NCBI GenBank assembly: GCA_012960115.1
Contig: DUBX01000013.1
Coordinates: forward strand, 7,301 to 71,300
Direction of reading: 5' to 3'
Source of the DNA: Porticoccaceae bacterium
GTDB lineage: Bacteria > Pseudomonadota > Gammaproteobacteria > Pseudomonadales > Porticoccaceae
Length of the DNA stretch: 64,000 nucleotides
Both the position numbers and the translations under genes were made by a program. Under the pieces are notes generated by a model, which saw only the letters and a list, made by a program, of their open reading frames with translations, ran no database searches and was not told the DNA's origin. Position 1 is the stretch's first letter. Each line of letters starts with the position of its first letter. This document shows, in pieces, positions 48,599-58,235 of the stretch.

Positions 48599-48998
48599 AT
48601 GACTCAATTAGACATATGGCGCAAACCAAAGCGCAGCGGGTTCACATTTTATTGCGATCGCATTTTTAGTATGGGTTGGCTTACGTGTTTCTAACAACAT
48701 CAGAAATAGTGATGAAGCAAATATTGTAATGAAACTAGCAGGCACGGGGTTTTGTCTCTCCGTTGCATATTTTTGTGCCTTTAATACGGGTTGGTACGAA
48801 TGGAATGCTAATGGCGCGGCAGCAGCATTTAGCTATCTAGCGTCGACTAATATTGCTATCAGTCAGGGTGCACAAACCTTTGTTGCAAACATGAACCCAG
48901 GTGCCGACTTCAATCTGAAGCCTGACCTTATGCAGGGTATTTTCTTAATATCAATGCTGGTAATGCAGATGGGTCAAATCTGGATGCCTAAGAAGTAA
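48599..48998 (+). CDS. Small membrane protein of unknown function, apparent frameshift near the 5' end
   Basis: A good AAGAGGA Shine-Dalgarno precedes ATG 48599 (MTQL...), but that frame stops after about 31 codons. A different frame is open from 48612 to the stop at 48998 and reads as one coherent protein (TYGANQSAAGSHF onward) with three membrane segments, around SHFIAIAFLVWVGLRV, LAGTGFCLSVAYFCAF and GIFLISMLVMQMGQIW, and a polar middle (GWYEWNANG, FVANMNPGADFN). Joining the two after codon 4 by a one-base shift gives about 132 residues. If the shift is real, translation could begin only at ATG 48729 (89 residues), losing the first segment. I do not recognise the family. A promoter-like pair and a terminator make it a single-gene unit. 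Confidence 0.55.
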
Positions 48999-49030
48999 AC
49001 AGTATGTGTCTAAGGCCTTTCGGCCGTTAA

Positions 49031-49066
49031 AAGCCCCGGAGTGCAGGTTATTCCGAGGCTTTTTTA
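49031..49066 (+). terminator. Intrinsic terminator after the small membrane protein gene
   Basis: AAGCCCCGGA (49031-49040) pairs with TCCGAGGCTT (49052-49061) with one mismatch, followed by a T run. Confidence 0.8.
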
Positions 49067-49130
49067 TTTATACGTGCTCATAAATACTCTTGCCTGTGAT
49101 GCTTTAATTTGGGTTGCTAGGTCGCGCCTA

Positions 49131-49159
49131 TTGAAAAGGTGTTAACCAGACCCCAACTT
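49131..49159 (+). promoter_or_regulatory. RpoH (sigma-32)-type promoter of clpB
   Basis: TTGAAA (49131-49136), 14-nt spacer, CCCCAACTT (49151-49159), 36 bp ahead of the clpB start. Close to the heat-shock consensus CTTGAAA / CCCCATNT, and the downstream gene is a classic RpoH target. Confidence 0.75.
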
Positions 49160-49195
49160 AGTAATAACCAACAAAGCTTGACCTAGGAGTAAATT

Positions 49196-51769
49196 ATGCG
49201 CATGGAAAAATTAACCAATCAGTTGCAATCTGCGCTGAGCGAGGCTCAATCAATTGCCATTGGTAATGACCACACGGCGATAGAGCCACCGCACTTACTA
49301 TTGGCGTTGCTTGATCAGCAGGGCGGTAGTGTTCGTCCCATTCTTAATCGTGCTGGCTTTGATGTATCCGGATTGCAGCATCAGTTCAATGAGCAGCTTG
49401 AAAAATTAGCCCAAGTGAAGACGCCCACAGGGGAGGCCAGTATGTCTCAAGGCCTTGGGCGATTGTTTAATTTGGCCGATCGCGCTGCGCAAAAAAAGCA
49501 CGATCAGTACATCTCCAGCGAAACACTGTTAAAAGTGGCACTGGAAGATACTGGCCATCTAGGGAAAATACTTAGCAGATTTGGGGATATTAAAAAAGCA
49601 AACGAGGTCATTGCTAGTGTCAGAGGTGATGGCAGCGTTGAGCATGCTGATGCTGAGGAGCAGCGTGAGGCGTTAAATAAATACACCATTGACCTAACTG
49701 AACGTGCCGAAATGGGAAAGCTCGACCCTGTAATTGGGCGTGATGACGAGATTCGGCGAACGATTCAGGTGCTGCAACGTCGCACCAAAAACAATCCTGT
49801 ACTTATCGGTGAGCCGGGGGTCGGGAAAACAGCAATCGTTGAGGGTTTAGCGCAACGTATTATTAATGGCGAGGTGCCAGAGGGTTTAAAAAATAAGCGC
49901 GTTTTAACACTTGATCTTGGCGCGCTTCTAGCGGGCGCTAAGTTTAGAGGTGATTTCGAGGAGCGCCTGAAGGCAGTACTTAAAGATCTCTCCAAGCAGG
50001 AGGGGCAGATTATTTTGTTCATCGATGAGATACATACTATGGTCGGAGCGGGTAAGGCCGAAGGGTCCTTAGATGCAGGCAATATGTTAAAGCCAGCGCT
50101 GGCTCAAGGCGAATTACATTGTGTTGGTGCCACGACGTTAGATGAATACCGTAAATTCATAGAGAAAGACGCGGCACTTGAACGTCGTTTTCAAAAAATA
50201 TTGGTGGAAGAGCCTAATCAAGAAGATACGGTCGCTATATTGCGTGGGTTAAAAGAACGTTATGAGGTGCACCATGGCGTTGAAATCACCGATAGTGCAA
50301 TTATTGCCGCCGCGCATCTATCTGCGCGGTACATTACAGATCGTCAATTGCCCGACAAGGCTATCGATTTGATTGACGAAGCGGGTAGTCGTATTAGGAT
50401 GGAAATTGACTCCAAGCCAGAGCAGTTAGATCGGCTGGAACGGCGCCTTATTCAACTAAAGATTGAACGCGAAGCATTGAAGAAAGACAGTGACCAAGCC
50501 GCTAAAAAGCGCCGGACTAAACTCGACGAGGACATCTCGAGCCTAGGAAAGGAATACGCAGATCTTGAACAAATTTGGGTTGCCGAAAAAGCGTCGATGC
50601 AGGGGTCCACGCACATCAAAAGTGAGCTGGAGGACGCCAAGATAGATTTGGAAGTGGCTCATCGCTCGGGCAATTTGGAGAAAATGGCACAAATTCAATA
50701 CAGTGTAATCCCCGAGTTAGAAAAACAGCTTATTGAGGCGAGTAATTCAGCCGATATAGAAATGCAACTACTTAGAAACAAAGTCACAGAAGAAGAAATC
50801 GCCGACGTCGTGGCTAAGTGGACGGGCATTCCTGTGGCTAAAATGCTCGAAGGAGAGCGCGATAAATTACTGCGTATGGAGGATGCCTTGCATCAACGAG
50901 TGATGGGGCAGTCTGAAGCTGTAGTGGCGGTATCTAATGCCGTTAGACGAGCTCGTGCTGGGCTCGCCGACCCTAATCGACCGAACGGTTCATTTCTGTT
51001 TCTTGGTCCAACTGGGGTCGGCAAGACCGAACTATGTAAATCTCTCGCTGAATTTCTATTTGATAGTGAGGAGGCTATGGTACGTATCGACATGTCCGAG
51101 TTCATGGAGAAGCATTCTGTCGCTCGATTGATCGGCGCCCCTCCAGGTTACGTTGGGTATGAGGAAGGAGGTTATCTTACTGAAGCGGTCCGACGCCGGC
51201 CCTATTCGGTATTGCTCCTTGATGAGGTTGAAAAAGCGCATCCTGATGTGTTCAACGTGCTACTGCAAGTGCTTGATGATGGTCGCCTTACGGATGGGCA
51301 AGGCCGCACAGTCGATTTCAAAAACACTATTATTGTCATGACGTCTAATTTGGGCTCTGATGTTATTCAGCTGTTGTCGGGCGAAGAAAACTATGACGTT
51401 ATGAAAACGGCGGTTATGGATGTGGTGAGCCTCAATTTCAGACCCGAGTTTATTAACCGAGTTGATGAGGTAGTCGTGTTTCATCCCTTGGATAAATCGG
51501 AGTTACGAGGTATTGCTAACATCCAATTGAAGTTGTTGCAGCGTCGTTTGTCATACCATGATCTAAATTTAAGTTTGGATGTTAGGGTTCTAGACCGAGT
51601 GCTAGAAGCTGGCTTTGATCCTGTTTACGGTGCGCGACCCCTAAAAAGAGCTTTGCAACAGCTTATTGAGAATCCCCTAGCAGAGCGAATTTTGGCGGGT
51701 GACTTCGTTGCAGGTAGCCATATTGTAGCTAACTTAGAGGGCGATGCAGTTGCCTTTGATAGAGTTTAG
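49196..51769 (+). CDS. clpB: ATP-dependent chaperone ClpB
   Basis: Hexameric disaggregase that works with DnaK. 857 residues: Clp N domain (1-145), first AAA+ module with [13 protein letters not shown], a coiled-coil middle domain (about 405-525), second AAA+ module with [12 protein letters not shown], and the C-terminal sensor region [15 protein letters not shown]. Heat-shock-type promoter upstream. Its last 4 bp overlap the 3' end of the LuxR-type gene on the other strand. Confidence 0.97.
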   Translation: MRMEKLTNQLQSALSEAQSIAIGNDHTAIEPPHLLLALLDQQGGSVRPILNRAGFDVSGLQHQFNEQLEKLAQVKTPTGEASMSQGLGRLFNLADRAAQKKHDQYISSETLLKVALEDTGHLGKILSRFGDIKKANEVIASVRGDGSVEHADAEEQREALNKYTIDLTERAEMGKLDPVIGRDDEIRRTIQVLQRRTKNNPVLIGEPGVGKTAIVEGLAQRIINGEVPEGLKNKRVLTLDLGALLAGAKFRGDFEERLKAVLKDLSKQEGQIILFIDEIHTMVGAGKAEGSLDAGNMLKPALAQGELHCVGATTLDEYRKFIEKDAALERRFQKILVEEPNQEDTVAILRGLKERYEVHHGVEITDSAIIAAAHLSARYITDRQLPDKAIDLIDEAGSRIRMEIDSKPEQLDRLERRLIQLKIEREALKKDSDQAAKKRRTKLDEDISSLGKEYADLEQIWVAEKASMQGSTHIKSELEDAKIDLEVAHRSGNLEKMAQIQYSVIPELEKQLIEASNSADIEMQLLRNKVTEEEIADVVAKWTGIPVAKMLEGERDKLLRMEDALHQRVMGQSEAVVAVSNAVRRARAGLADPNRPNGSFLFLGPTGVGKTELCKSLAEFLFDSEEAMVRIDMSEFMEKHSVARLIGAPPGYVGYEEGGYLTEAVRRRPYSVLLLDEVEKAHPDVFNVLLQVLDDGRLTDGQGRTVDFKNTIIVMTSNLGSDVIQLLSGEENYDVMKTAVMDVVSLNFRPEFINRVDEVVVFHPLDKSELRGIANIQLKLLQRRLSYHDLNLSLDVRVLDRVLEAGFDPVYGARPLKRALQQLIENPLAERILAGDFVAGSHIVANLEGDAVAFDRV

Positions 51770-52593
51770 AGATAACCCACCAAAGGGTCTCCACTAGAAT
51801 ACTGGGTAAGGCTAGCGAGGGAGTCAATAAAGAGATAAAAAAGTTCTGCCTGTGAGGATACGTCTAATTTGGCGTAACTATTTTTACGGTGTAATTTAAC
51901 GGTCTCAGGCGATATACCTAGGCGTTCAGCAATCGATTTAGTTGAGTGGCCATGCAAGAATAGCTGCACTACCTGGCTTTCACGATCAGTCAGGTAAGCC
52001 GTTCCAAAATATTTAAGGGCGTTGTCGAGTTGGCCTGGCAATTGATTGCTAGAATTTGCCTCTGATTTTTCGGTGCTGTCCCATTGAATTTTACAGATAC
52101 TTTCTATGATCGGCGCAATATCCTCAAGCATTGTTAGTTGAGTGCGATTAAAGCGCTGAGCCATACTTAAACGACCGATTGAAATATTAATAAACTGTTT
52201 ACCGTCAAGATGGACAATATAGCCAGCCTCATCTTTGATCTGAGTAAACTTGAAATAGCTACGGTAATATTCGGTCTTTTTGAAACCTTCGGGCGCCAAG
52301 TCACTTAGCCTGTGGAGACCTGAAATACCTCGATCAACGGCAGCTCGGTAAAAAGGGTCAAGTAAAAAAGCCCCATTTACAAAACCATCGATCTGACTTT
52401 CACGGTCCAGAGGGGGAATATCATTGTAATGTATTTGAGGCTGATGCCCTTCTTGAAAGTGGACAATAACAGCATTATCAAAAGGGACCAGACCCTTTAG
52501 CATGGTGATCAATAACGAAGGCAATCGTTTACTACCGATTTCAGGCATGATGGCGGCAAAGCGTTGGCTAAAGGCTAACAGATGGCTCGTCAT
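51766..52593 (-). CDS. LuxR family transcriptional regulator
   Basis: 275 residues. C-terminal helix-turn-helix (about 205-262) with [26 protein letters not shown] and [16 protein letters not shown], the LuxR/GerE pattern. The N-terminal 190 residues resemble no ligand domain I can name; they have no receiver-domain phosphoacceptor pattern, and an autoinducer-type domain is not obvious. It is divergent from the cytochrome oxidase operon with 320 bp between, so control of that operon is possible, but unproved. Confidence 0.85.
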   Translation of the reverse strand: MTSHLLAFSQRFAAIMPEIGSKRLPSLLITMLKGLVPFDNAVIVHFQEGHQPQIHYNDIPPLDRESQIDGFVNGAFLLDPFYRAAVDRGISGLHRLSDLAPEGFKKTEYYRSYFKFTQIKDEAGYIVHLDGKQFINISIGRLSMAQRFNRTQLTMLEDIAPIIESICKIQWDSTEKSEANSSNQLPGQLDNALKYFGTAYLTDRESQVVQLFLHGHSTKSIAERLGISPETVKLHRKNSYAKLDVSSQAELFYLFIDSLASLTQYSSGDPLVGYL

Positions 52594-52913
52594 AGTCTAG
52601 GCACTTCATAAAGTAAGTTACAGTTGCGCATGATACTGAATAATCTCTATATCTCACAAGATTTATCGAATCGCCATGTACCTGTTTAGACGAAGTTAAT
52701 CCAATGAAGCTTTCCTGCACAATTTATTTTATGTGCTAGACTAAAATGAAAGGTATAAAAAGATAGAGCACTTGATAGTGATTATACGAGCTATGGTGAC
52801 TCTCTAAAATACCCGCCGAAAGGCAATAAGAACACTGCGAGCGCAATGCGTTCGCCTTACTGGCAGAGTGCCATGATAAGGCACCTGCCCTTAGTAAACG
52901 GGGTCGAATCCAT
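52594..52913. other. Intergenic region between LuxR-type gene and cytochrome oxidase operon
   Basis: No gene found. Two stem-loops lie close to coxB: GCGAGCGC (52837-52844) with GCGTTCGC (52848-52855), one G-U pair; and TGGCA-GAG-TGCCA (52861-52873). AT-rich sequence near 52720-52750 may hold the promoter, but no -35/-10 pair at good spacing was seen. Confidence 0.5.
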
Positions 52914-54047
52914 ATGACTTTTGCAGTTATTTTGGTCGCTATTGTTGTGGTATCTGTTTTATTTCATTTTCTCAGCCCGTGGCAGGCGACGCCACTAGCA
53001 TCAAACTGGGGATCTATCGACACAACCATCACCATTACGCTAGTTATTACCGGTATTTTCTTTGTGGCCATAGTTCTGTTTATGGCCTACTGCGTGTATA
53101 AGTATAAAGCGGTTCCAGAACGCAGATCGGAGTATCGGCCGGAAAACAAAAAACTCGAATGGTGGTTGATTGGTATTACGACAGTCGCTATTTGTGCGTT
53201 ATTGGCGCCTGGTTTGATCGTCTATAACGACTTTGTGCATGTTCCTGCCAACGCAGTAGAGTTTGAGGCTGTTGGAGAGCAGTGGCGCTGGAGTTATCGG
53301 TTACCAGGTAAAGACAAAACGTTTGGACGCACTAGTGTAACCAGAATTGATGAAAACAATACCTTTGGCATTGATCCTAGTGATGCCGCGGGGCAGGATG
53401 ACATTTTAATTGCTGGCAACCAAATACATGTGCTGATCAATCAGTCGACTAAGGCTCTTCTTCGATCCAAAGACGTGCTCCATGATTTTTATGTGCCGCA
53501 GTTTAGAGCCAAAATGGATTTGATTCCTGGTCAAGTAACTTATTTTTGGTTTACCCCGACAGTCCTAGGTACCTTTGATATTCTCTGTGCTGAGTATTGT
53601 GGAATTGGCCATTATAATATGCGTGGACAGGTCGTAGTCGACGACGCAAGCTCTTACCAAAAATGGCTCTCCTCTCAGGTGACTTTTGCTGATGTACTTT
53701 CCGGTGGTACGGTCGAGGGTCTAGTAGATCAGGGCCAACGCTTAGCCTCTAGCCGTGGCTGCATAGCCTGCCATAGTATCGACGGGGCCCCGAGTCTTGG
53801 GCCAGGATGGCTAGATCTCTACGGCCGTCAGGAAACGCTTTCTGATGGCAGCCAAGTAAAGGTCGATGGTCCTTATTTGATCGAATCGGTTATTGATCCG
53901 GCTGTCAAAATTGTTGCTGGATATCCACCGGTGATGGTTGCGTATCAAATGAGTGACGAACAGCTAGATAGTTTGGTCGCCTATATCGCCTCACTGTCAT
54001 CTGACCCTGATAATTCAACGTCCATTCAACCGTCAATCGAGGAGTGA
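52914..54047 (+). CDS. coxB: Cytochrome c oxidase subunit II fused to a cytochrome c domain
   Basis: 377 residues. Two N-terminal membrane segments, then the periplasmic CuA domain with ligands in VLHDFYVPQFRAKMDLIPG and CAEYCGIGHYNM, and a C-terminal class I cytochrome c domain with CIACH (Cys283, Cys286, His287) and a later Met (PPVMVAYQM). Accepts electrons from cytochrome c and passes them to subunit I. Such fused subunits occur in caa3-type and CoxM-type oxidases. First gene of a five-gene operon. Confidence 0.94.
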   Translation: MTFAVILVAIVVVSVLFHFLSPWQATPLASNWGSIDTTITITLVITGIFFVAIVLFMAYCVYKYKAVPERRSEYRPENKKLEWWLIGITTVAICALLAPGLIVYNDFVHVPANAVEFEAVGEQWRWSYRLPGKDKTFGRTSVTRIDENNTFGIDPSDAAGQDDILIAGNQIHVLINQSTKALLRSKDVLHDFYVPQFRAKMDLIPGQVTYFWFTPTVLGTFDILCAEYCGIGHYNMRGQVVVDDASSYQKWLSSQVTFADVLSGGTVEGLVDQGQRLASSRGCIACHSIDGAPSLGPGWLDLYGRQETLSDGSQVKVDGPYLIESVIDPAVKIVAGYPPVMVAYQMSDEQLDSLVAYIASLSSDPDNSTSIQPSIEE

Positions 54048-54050
54048 TTT

Positions 54051-55799
54051 ATGGCCTACGCAGATGATGTAGAAAACGAAGAACTCCACGAACCCACCGG
54101 TTTTATTTGGAAGTATGTTTGGAGTCAAGATCATAAGGTCATCGCCATTCAGTACTCGACGACTGCAATTCTGGTGGGACTTGTCGCCTTGGTGTTGTCT
54201 GGAATGATGCGTATGCAGATTGGCTTCCCTGGCAGTATAGATATGGATGCCACAGCTTACTACCAAGCTATGACTATGCACGGCATGATCATGGTTATTT
54301 ATCTACTTACGGCTATTTTTTTGGGGGGATTCGGTAATTACTTGATTCCGCTGATGGTCGGCGCAAGGGATATGGTTTTCCCCTTCGTCAACATGCTTAG
54401 TTATTGGTTTTATTTGGTCTCAGTATTGGTCTTATTGGCGAGCTTTTTTGTCCCTGGAGGGCCTACGGGCGCTGGGTGGACACTGTATCCGCCGCAAGCT
54501 ATTACCGCCGGTACGCCTGGGTCTGAGTGGGGCATTATTCTAATGCTAGTGTCGTTAATTATATTTATAATCGCCGCCACTATGGGCGGTCTTAATTACG
54601 TGACTACGGTGTTGCAGGCTCGTACTCACGGTATGACTATGTTTAGAATGCCTCTGACTGTTTGGGGCATCTTTGTAGCAACAATTCTTGCTTTACTGGC
54701 CTTTCCGGCATTGTTCGTGAGCGGTGTGATGATGTTATTAGATCAGACCATAGGTACCAGTTTTTTCATGCCCGATATGATGCAGTTTGGCTCCCAGTTA
54801 GACTACAGCGGCGGTAGCCCTATTTTGTTTCAGCACCTGTTTTGGTTCTTTGGCCACCCTGAAGTCTATATCGTTGCACTTCCGGCCTTCGGCTTAGTCT
54901 CTGACCTTATTAGCATTCATGCTCGGCGCAGTATATTTGGTTACCGCATGATGGTCTGGGCGATTGTTTCTATAGGTGTACTTAGCTTTGTTGTCTGGGC
55001 GCATCATATGTATGTCAGTGGGATGAACCCCTATTTTGGCTTTTTCTTTGCTACTACTACGTTAGTGATTGCCGTACCCACGGCGCTTAAAGTCTATAAC
55101 TGGCTGTTAACTCTGTGGCGGGGCAATATTCATCTAACTGTTCCTATGTTGTTCTCACTAGCTTTTATTGTGACCTTCTTAGTGGGTGGCTTGACGGGTC
55201 TATTTCTGGGCAACGTGGTGGTAGATATCCCACTGTCTGATACTTATTTTGTGGTGGCGCACTTTCACATGGTGATGGGCGTAGCGCCTATTCTGGTGGT
55301 GTTTGGTTCTATCTATCATTGGTACCCAAAAATCACGGGTCGCATGTTACATGACGGTATCGGTAAGTTGCACTTTTGGATCACCTTCCTGGGCACCTAC
55401 CTCATTTATTTCCCTATGCATTACCTAGGCTTCCTGGGCATGCCGCGGCGTTATTATGCCTATGAGGACTACCCATTTATTCCTGAGTCTGCCCAGAGTC
55501 TTAATGCCTTTATTACCGTCGTTGCCATAGTGGTTGGGATCAGTCAGCTATTATTTTTGTTTAATCTGGCGTATAGCTATTTTAAAGGAGCTCCCTCAGG
55601 CGGGAATCCCTGGCGCGCTACTTCACTTGAATGGTTGACACCAGAGACTCCGCCGAAACATGGTAACTGGGGGTCATCGTTGCCGGTAGTGCATCGCTGG
55701 GCTTATGACTATGGTGTTCCTGGTGCTGAGCTGGATTATGTCCCTCAGACTACTTCAGCCGAAGAAGTGCCTGTGCATGAGAGTGATCATGATGAATAG
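54051..55799 (+). CDS. coxA: Cytochrome c oxidase subunit I
   Basis: Catalytic heme-copper subunit, 582 residues, about 12 membrane segments. Heme and CuB ligands lie in MHGMIMVIY, FGHPEVYIVALPAFG (with the cross-linked His-Tyr pair), WAHHMYVSG and VAHFHMVMG. The GHPEVYI form marks an A-type oxidase. Starts 3 bp after coxB. Reduces oxygen to water while pumping protons across the inner membrane. Confidence 0.96.
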   Translation: MAYADDVENEELHEPTGFIWKYVWSQDHKVIAIQYSTTAILVGLVALVLSGMMRMQIGFPGSIDMDATAYYQAMTMHGMIMVIYLLTAIFLGGFGNYLIPLMVGARDMVFPFVNMLSYWFYLVSVLVLLASFFVPGGPTGAGWTLYPPQAITAGTPGSEWGIILMLVSLIIFIIAATMGGLNYVTTVLQARTHGMTMFRMPLTVWGIFVATILALLAFPALFVSGVMMLLDQTIGTSFFMPDMMQFGSQLDYSGGSPILFQHLFWFFGHPEVYIVALPAFGLVSDLISIHARRSIFGYRMMVWAIVSIGVLSFVVWAHHMYVSGMNPYFGFFFATTTLVIAVPTALKVYNWLLTLWRGNIHLTVPMLFSLAFIVTFLVGGLTGLFLGNVVVDIPLSDTYFVVAHFHMVMGVAPILVVFGSIYHWYPKITGRMLHDGIGKLHFWITFLGTYLIYFPMHYLGFLGMPRRYYAYEDYPFIPESAQSLNAFITVVAIVVGISQLLFLFNLAYSYFKGAPSGGNPWRATSLEWLTPETPPKHGNWGSSLPVVHRWAYDYGVPGAELDYVPQTTSAEEVPVHESDHDE

Positions 55800-55829
55800 A
55801 ATCCCAGCTAACGACCGGTGGAGACAATT

Positions 55830-56510
55830 ATGTTAACCCAAGCCCGAACCACATCACTACCTTTTGCCGCCTCATCTGGTTATTTCGATCAACGTAGTGC
55901 CAGCGCTAAAACAGGCCTTCATCTGTTAATGGCGGCTATGAGTTCGATGTTTTTCTTGTTTTTACTGTCCTATATTTTACGTTCCCAAGTGTCTGATTGG
56001 GAGGCGCTCTCAGAACCTTGGCAACCGCTCGCTCAAACAGGGCAGTTGTGGTTCAACAGTGCTCTGTTAGTCGTTGCTAGCATCTCCTTAGAATTGGCAC
56101 GTCGAAGTATTCGGCAGCCCGATCATGGCCATAGTCGTGAGCTTCTGCTGCTAGCGGGCCTATCTTCTTTTGGCTTTTTAGTAGGCCAGTTAGTATTCTG
56201 GAATTTCTTAACTAGCCGAGGATTTTTTGCGGGTAGCAACCCTGCAAACGCATTTTTCTTCTTGCTTACCGGCTTGCATGCTTTGCACCTTATTGGGGGT
56301 TTAGTGGCCTGGATCGTCGCTACAGTTAGACTATCGCGTCAACGCCGGCAACCCACAGAGGAAGGTCTAGCACTAACAAAATTAAGCATAGAATTGTGCA
56401 CCACCTACTGGCACTTTTTATTGGTGGTCTGGATGTTCTTGTTTGCGTTACTGTCCAGCTCGCCGAGTACCTATGCAGCCATTGCTAAGTTTTGCGGACT
56501 GGGAGACTAA
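55830..56510 (+). CDS. Cytochrome c oxidase subunit III-like protein (first copy)
   Basis: 226 residues from ATG 55830, 7 nt after GGTGGAG. Five or so hydrophobic segments; FFLLTGLHALHLIGGLVAW and TTYWHFLLVVWMFLF match the conserved core of heme-copper oxidase subunit III. It resembles CoxO of the Bradyrhizobium CoxMNOP oxidase, where two adjacent subunit III-like genes are also found. An in-frame GTG at 55818 is part of the ribosome-binding site. Confidence 0.82.
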   Translation: MLTQARTTSLPFAASSGYFDQRSASAKTGLHLLMAAMSSMFFLFLLSYILRSQVSDWEALSEPWQPLAQTGQLWFNSALLVVASISLELARRSIRQPDHGHSRELLLLAGLSSFGFLVGQLVFWNFLTSRGFFAGSNPANAFFFLLTGLHALHLIGGLVAWIVATVRLSRQRRQPTEEGLALTKLSIELCTTYWHFLLVVWMFLFALLSSSPSTYAAIAKFCGLGD

Positions 56511-56515
56511 AGACT

Positions 56516-57187
56516 ATGGATAATACGACCCAACCAACCACGAGGGGCATGACCGGTCTAATTGAAGACTGGGTTTCTGACAAGGACGCATTTAAAAACG
56601 TCTCTTGGGGGAAAACCATGATGTGGATTTTCCTACTTAGCGATACGTTTATCTTTAGCTGTTTTCTAGTCGGTTACATGTCGGTACGTATGACTACTGA
56701 CGTACCCTGGCCTAATGCTAGTGAGGTATTTGCCTTAACCATTGCGGGGGAGCATATCCCTCTGATCTTAATCGCCATTATGACCTTTGTCCTTATTACC
56801 AGCAGTGGCACCATGGCAATGGCGGTGAACTGTGGCTATCGTCGCCAACGCAAGCAGGCAGCTGTCCTAATGTTAGTCACTGCAGTTTTTGGTGTCTGTT
56901 TCGTTGGGATGCAGGCGTTCGAGTGGACTAAGTTAATTGAAGAGGGAGTTCGACCGTGGGGGAACCCCATGGGTGCTCCTCAGTTTGGAGCCGCCTTTTT
57001 CATGATCACAGGATTTCATGGCTTTCATGTCTCGATCGGCGTTATTTATCTGACGGTAGTGGCTTTAAAAGTACTGCGCGGTGATTACGAGGAAAGAGGT
57101 TATGAGATCGTTGAGATTACTGGCCTCTACTGGCACTTTGTTGATTTAGTCTGGGTATTTATTTTTGCCTTCTTTTATTTGTGGTAG
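56516..57187 (+). CDS. coxC: Cytochrome c oxidase subunit III (second copy)
   Basis: 223 residues from ATG 56516. About five membrane segments; FFMITGFHGFHVSIGVIYL and GLYWHFVDLVWVFIFAFFY are the subunit III hallmarks (including the conserved WHFVD). Closer to typical subunit III than the gene before it; resembles CoxP. Stabilises subunit I and its proton uptake path. The next gene's ribosome-binding site overlaps its stop. Confidence 0.87.
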   Translation: MDNTTQPTTRGMTGLIEDWVSDKDAFKNVSWGKTMMWIFLLSDTFIFSCFLVGYMSVRMTTDVPWPNASEVFALTIAGEHIPLILIAIMTFVLITSSGTMAMAVNCGYRRQRKQAAVLMLVTAVFGVCFVGMQAFEWTKLIEEGVRPWGNPMGAPQFGAAFFMITGFHGFHVSIGVIYLTVVALKVLRGDYEERGYEIVEITGLYWHFVDLVWVFIFAFFYLW

Positions 57188-57198
57188 GGGAATCAAAC

Positions 57199-57522
57199 AT
57201 GCAAAATAACACTGACACACAGCCTCAACAGCACCCCATTAGCCTTTACTTTAAAGTGTGGGGCCTGCTCTTTGTCTTAAGTAGCTTTTCCTACTTAGTT
57301 GACTACATGCAGTATCAGGGACTGCTTCGCTGGACTCTTATTCTAGTGTTTATGTTTTTAAAAGCCGGACTTATTGTCGCCGTATTTATGCATATGGTGT
57401 GGGAACGGATCGCGTTTACGCTAGCAATTCTGTCACCACCGCTTTGCATTTTGGTGCTTATAGCCCTTATGGCTAGTGAGGCGAGCTATACTAACCTTAA
57501 CCGTTTAATATTCTTTGGTTAA
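57199..57522 (+). CDS. Cytochrome c oxidase subunit IV-like protein
   Basis: 107 residues from ATG 57199 (AGGGGA 7 nt upstream), three membrane segments. KVWGLLFVLSSFSYLVDYM and FLKAGLIVAVFMHMVWER fit the small prokaryotic COX4 family encoded at the end of such operons. Accessory/assembly role presumed. Ends 3 bp before the facing gene, so there is no room for a separate terminator. Confidence 0.8.
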   Translation: MQNNTDTQPQQHPISLYFKVWGLLFVLSSFSYLVDYMQYQGLLRWTLILVFMFLKAGLIVAVFMHMVWERIAFTLAILSPPLCILVLIALMASEASYTNLNRLIFFG

Positions 57523-57525
57523 AAC

Positions 57526-58083
57526 TTAGGGCATCACTTTCACAAAGTGTTTGAAACGCTCTTGTATGCGAATAAACCAATGGGGGACAGACGGCCCTTC
57601 GCCGGCCATTTCAAGCGTTGGGTGGTTGCTGATGATGTCGGATAAAAGCCGTTCTTTTTCGGCCTCGATATCAACGAAAAACAGATGTTTCCCAGCCTTC
57701 AGTTCTTTATCAAAACGCGCAAACCGCTTGTTTTTAATTTGAATTCCAAAAAAACCGCCTTCCCATGTACAGAATCCTAGGACTACAATAGATAGGAATA
57801 CAAAAGGTATCCATGTGGGTCCTTGCGCCCAACCAGAGAAGTGCGCAACCGCTATAACGGTGGCTGCGCCGGCGACCCCAACTAGAGCGCCTATTTCTGT
57901 GCCGTGCACCACATCGGTTCGCAGTACAGCCTCGACTTCATGCAATTTAGTGTGGAGTGCGACCTCGCCATCATTCAAGCTTAGGACATGGATATGTGGC
58001 GTTGAGATACCGTGACTTTCAAGCTCTTTTTCTACGTTTTCTAGCTCATCGAGATTATTACTGATATAAAAATGACGTCTCAT
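57526..58083 (-). CDS. Conserved two-segment membrane protein
   Basis: 185 residues from ATG 58083. N-terminal soluble part MRRHFYISNNLDELENVEKE and STPHIHVLSLNDGEV resembles Pseudomonas proteins of about 190 residues with no solid function (sometimes labelled as an NAD/FAD-utilising enzyme, a name the sequence does not support). Two hydrophobic segments (about 85-105 and 111-130, around WIPFVFLSIVVLGFCTWEGG), then a soluble tail. A TTG at 58098 is in frame. Confidence 0.7.
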   Translation of the reverse strand: MRRHFYISNNLDELENVEKELESHGISTPHIHVLSLNDGEVALHTKLHEVEAVLRTDVVHGTEIGALVGVAGAATVIAVAHFSGWAQGPTWIPFVFLSIVVLGFCTWEGGFFGIQIKNKRFARFDKELKAGKHLFFVDIEAEKERLLSDIISNHPTLEMAGEGPSVPHWFIRIQERFKHFVKVMP

Positions 58084-58235
58084 TCCTCTAACCCCCAACC
58101 TTTTTGTTATAAGTTATGGAGAAGGTCGAGCGAGACTCTAGGCGCGCTGAACTACTTAGCGCCTAGAGTCTGCAAGCGCCTTCAATTTTAGTATAGAGCA
58201 GAGATTTAACTGTGTCGAATGGCGCTTTGCTTAGT

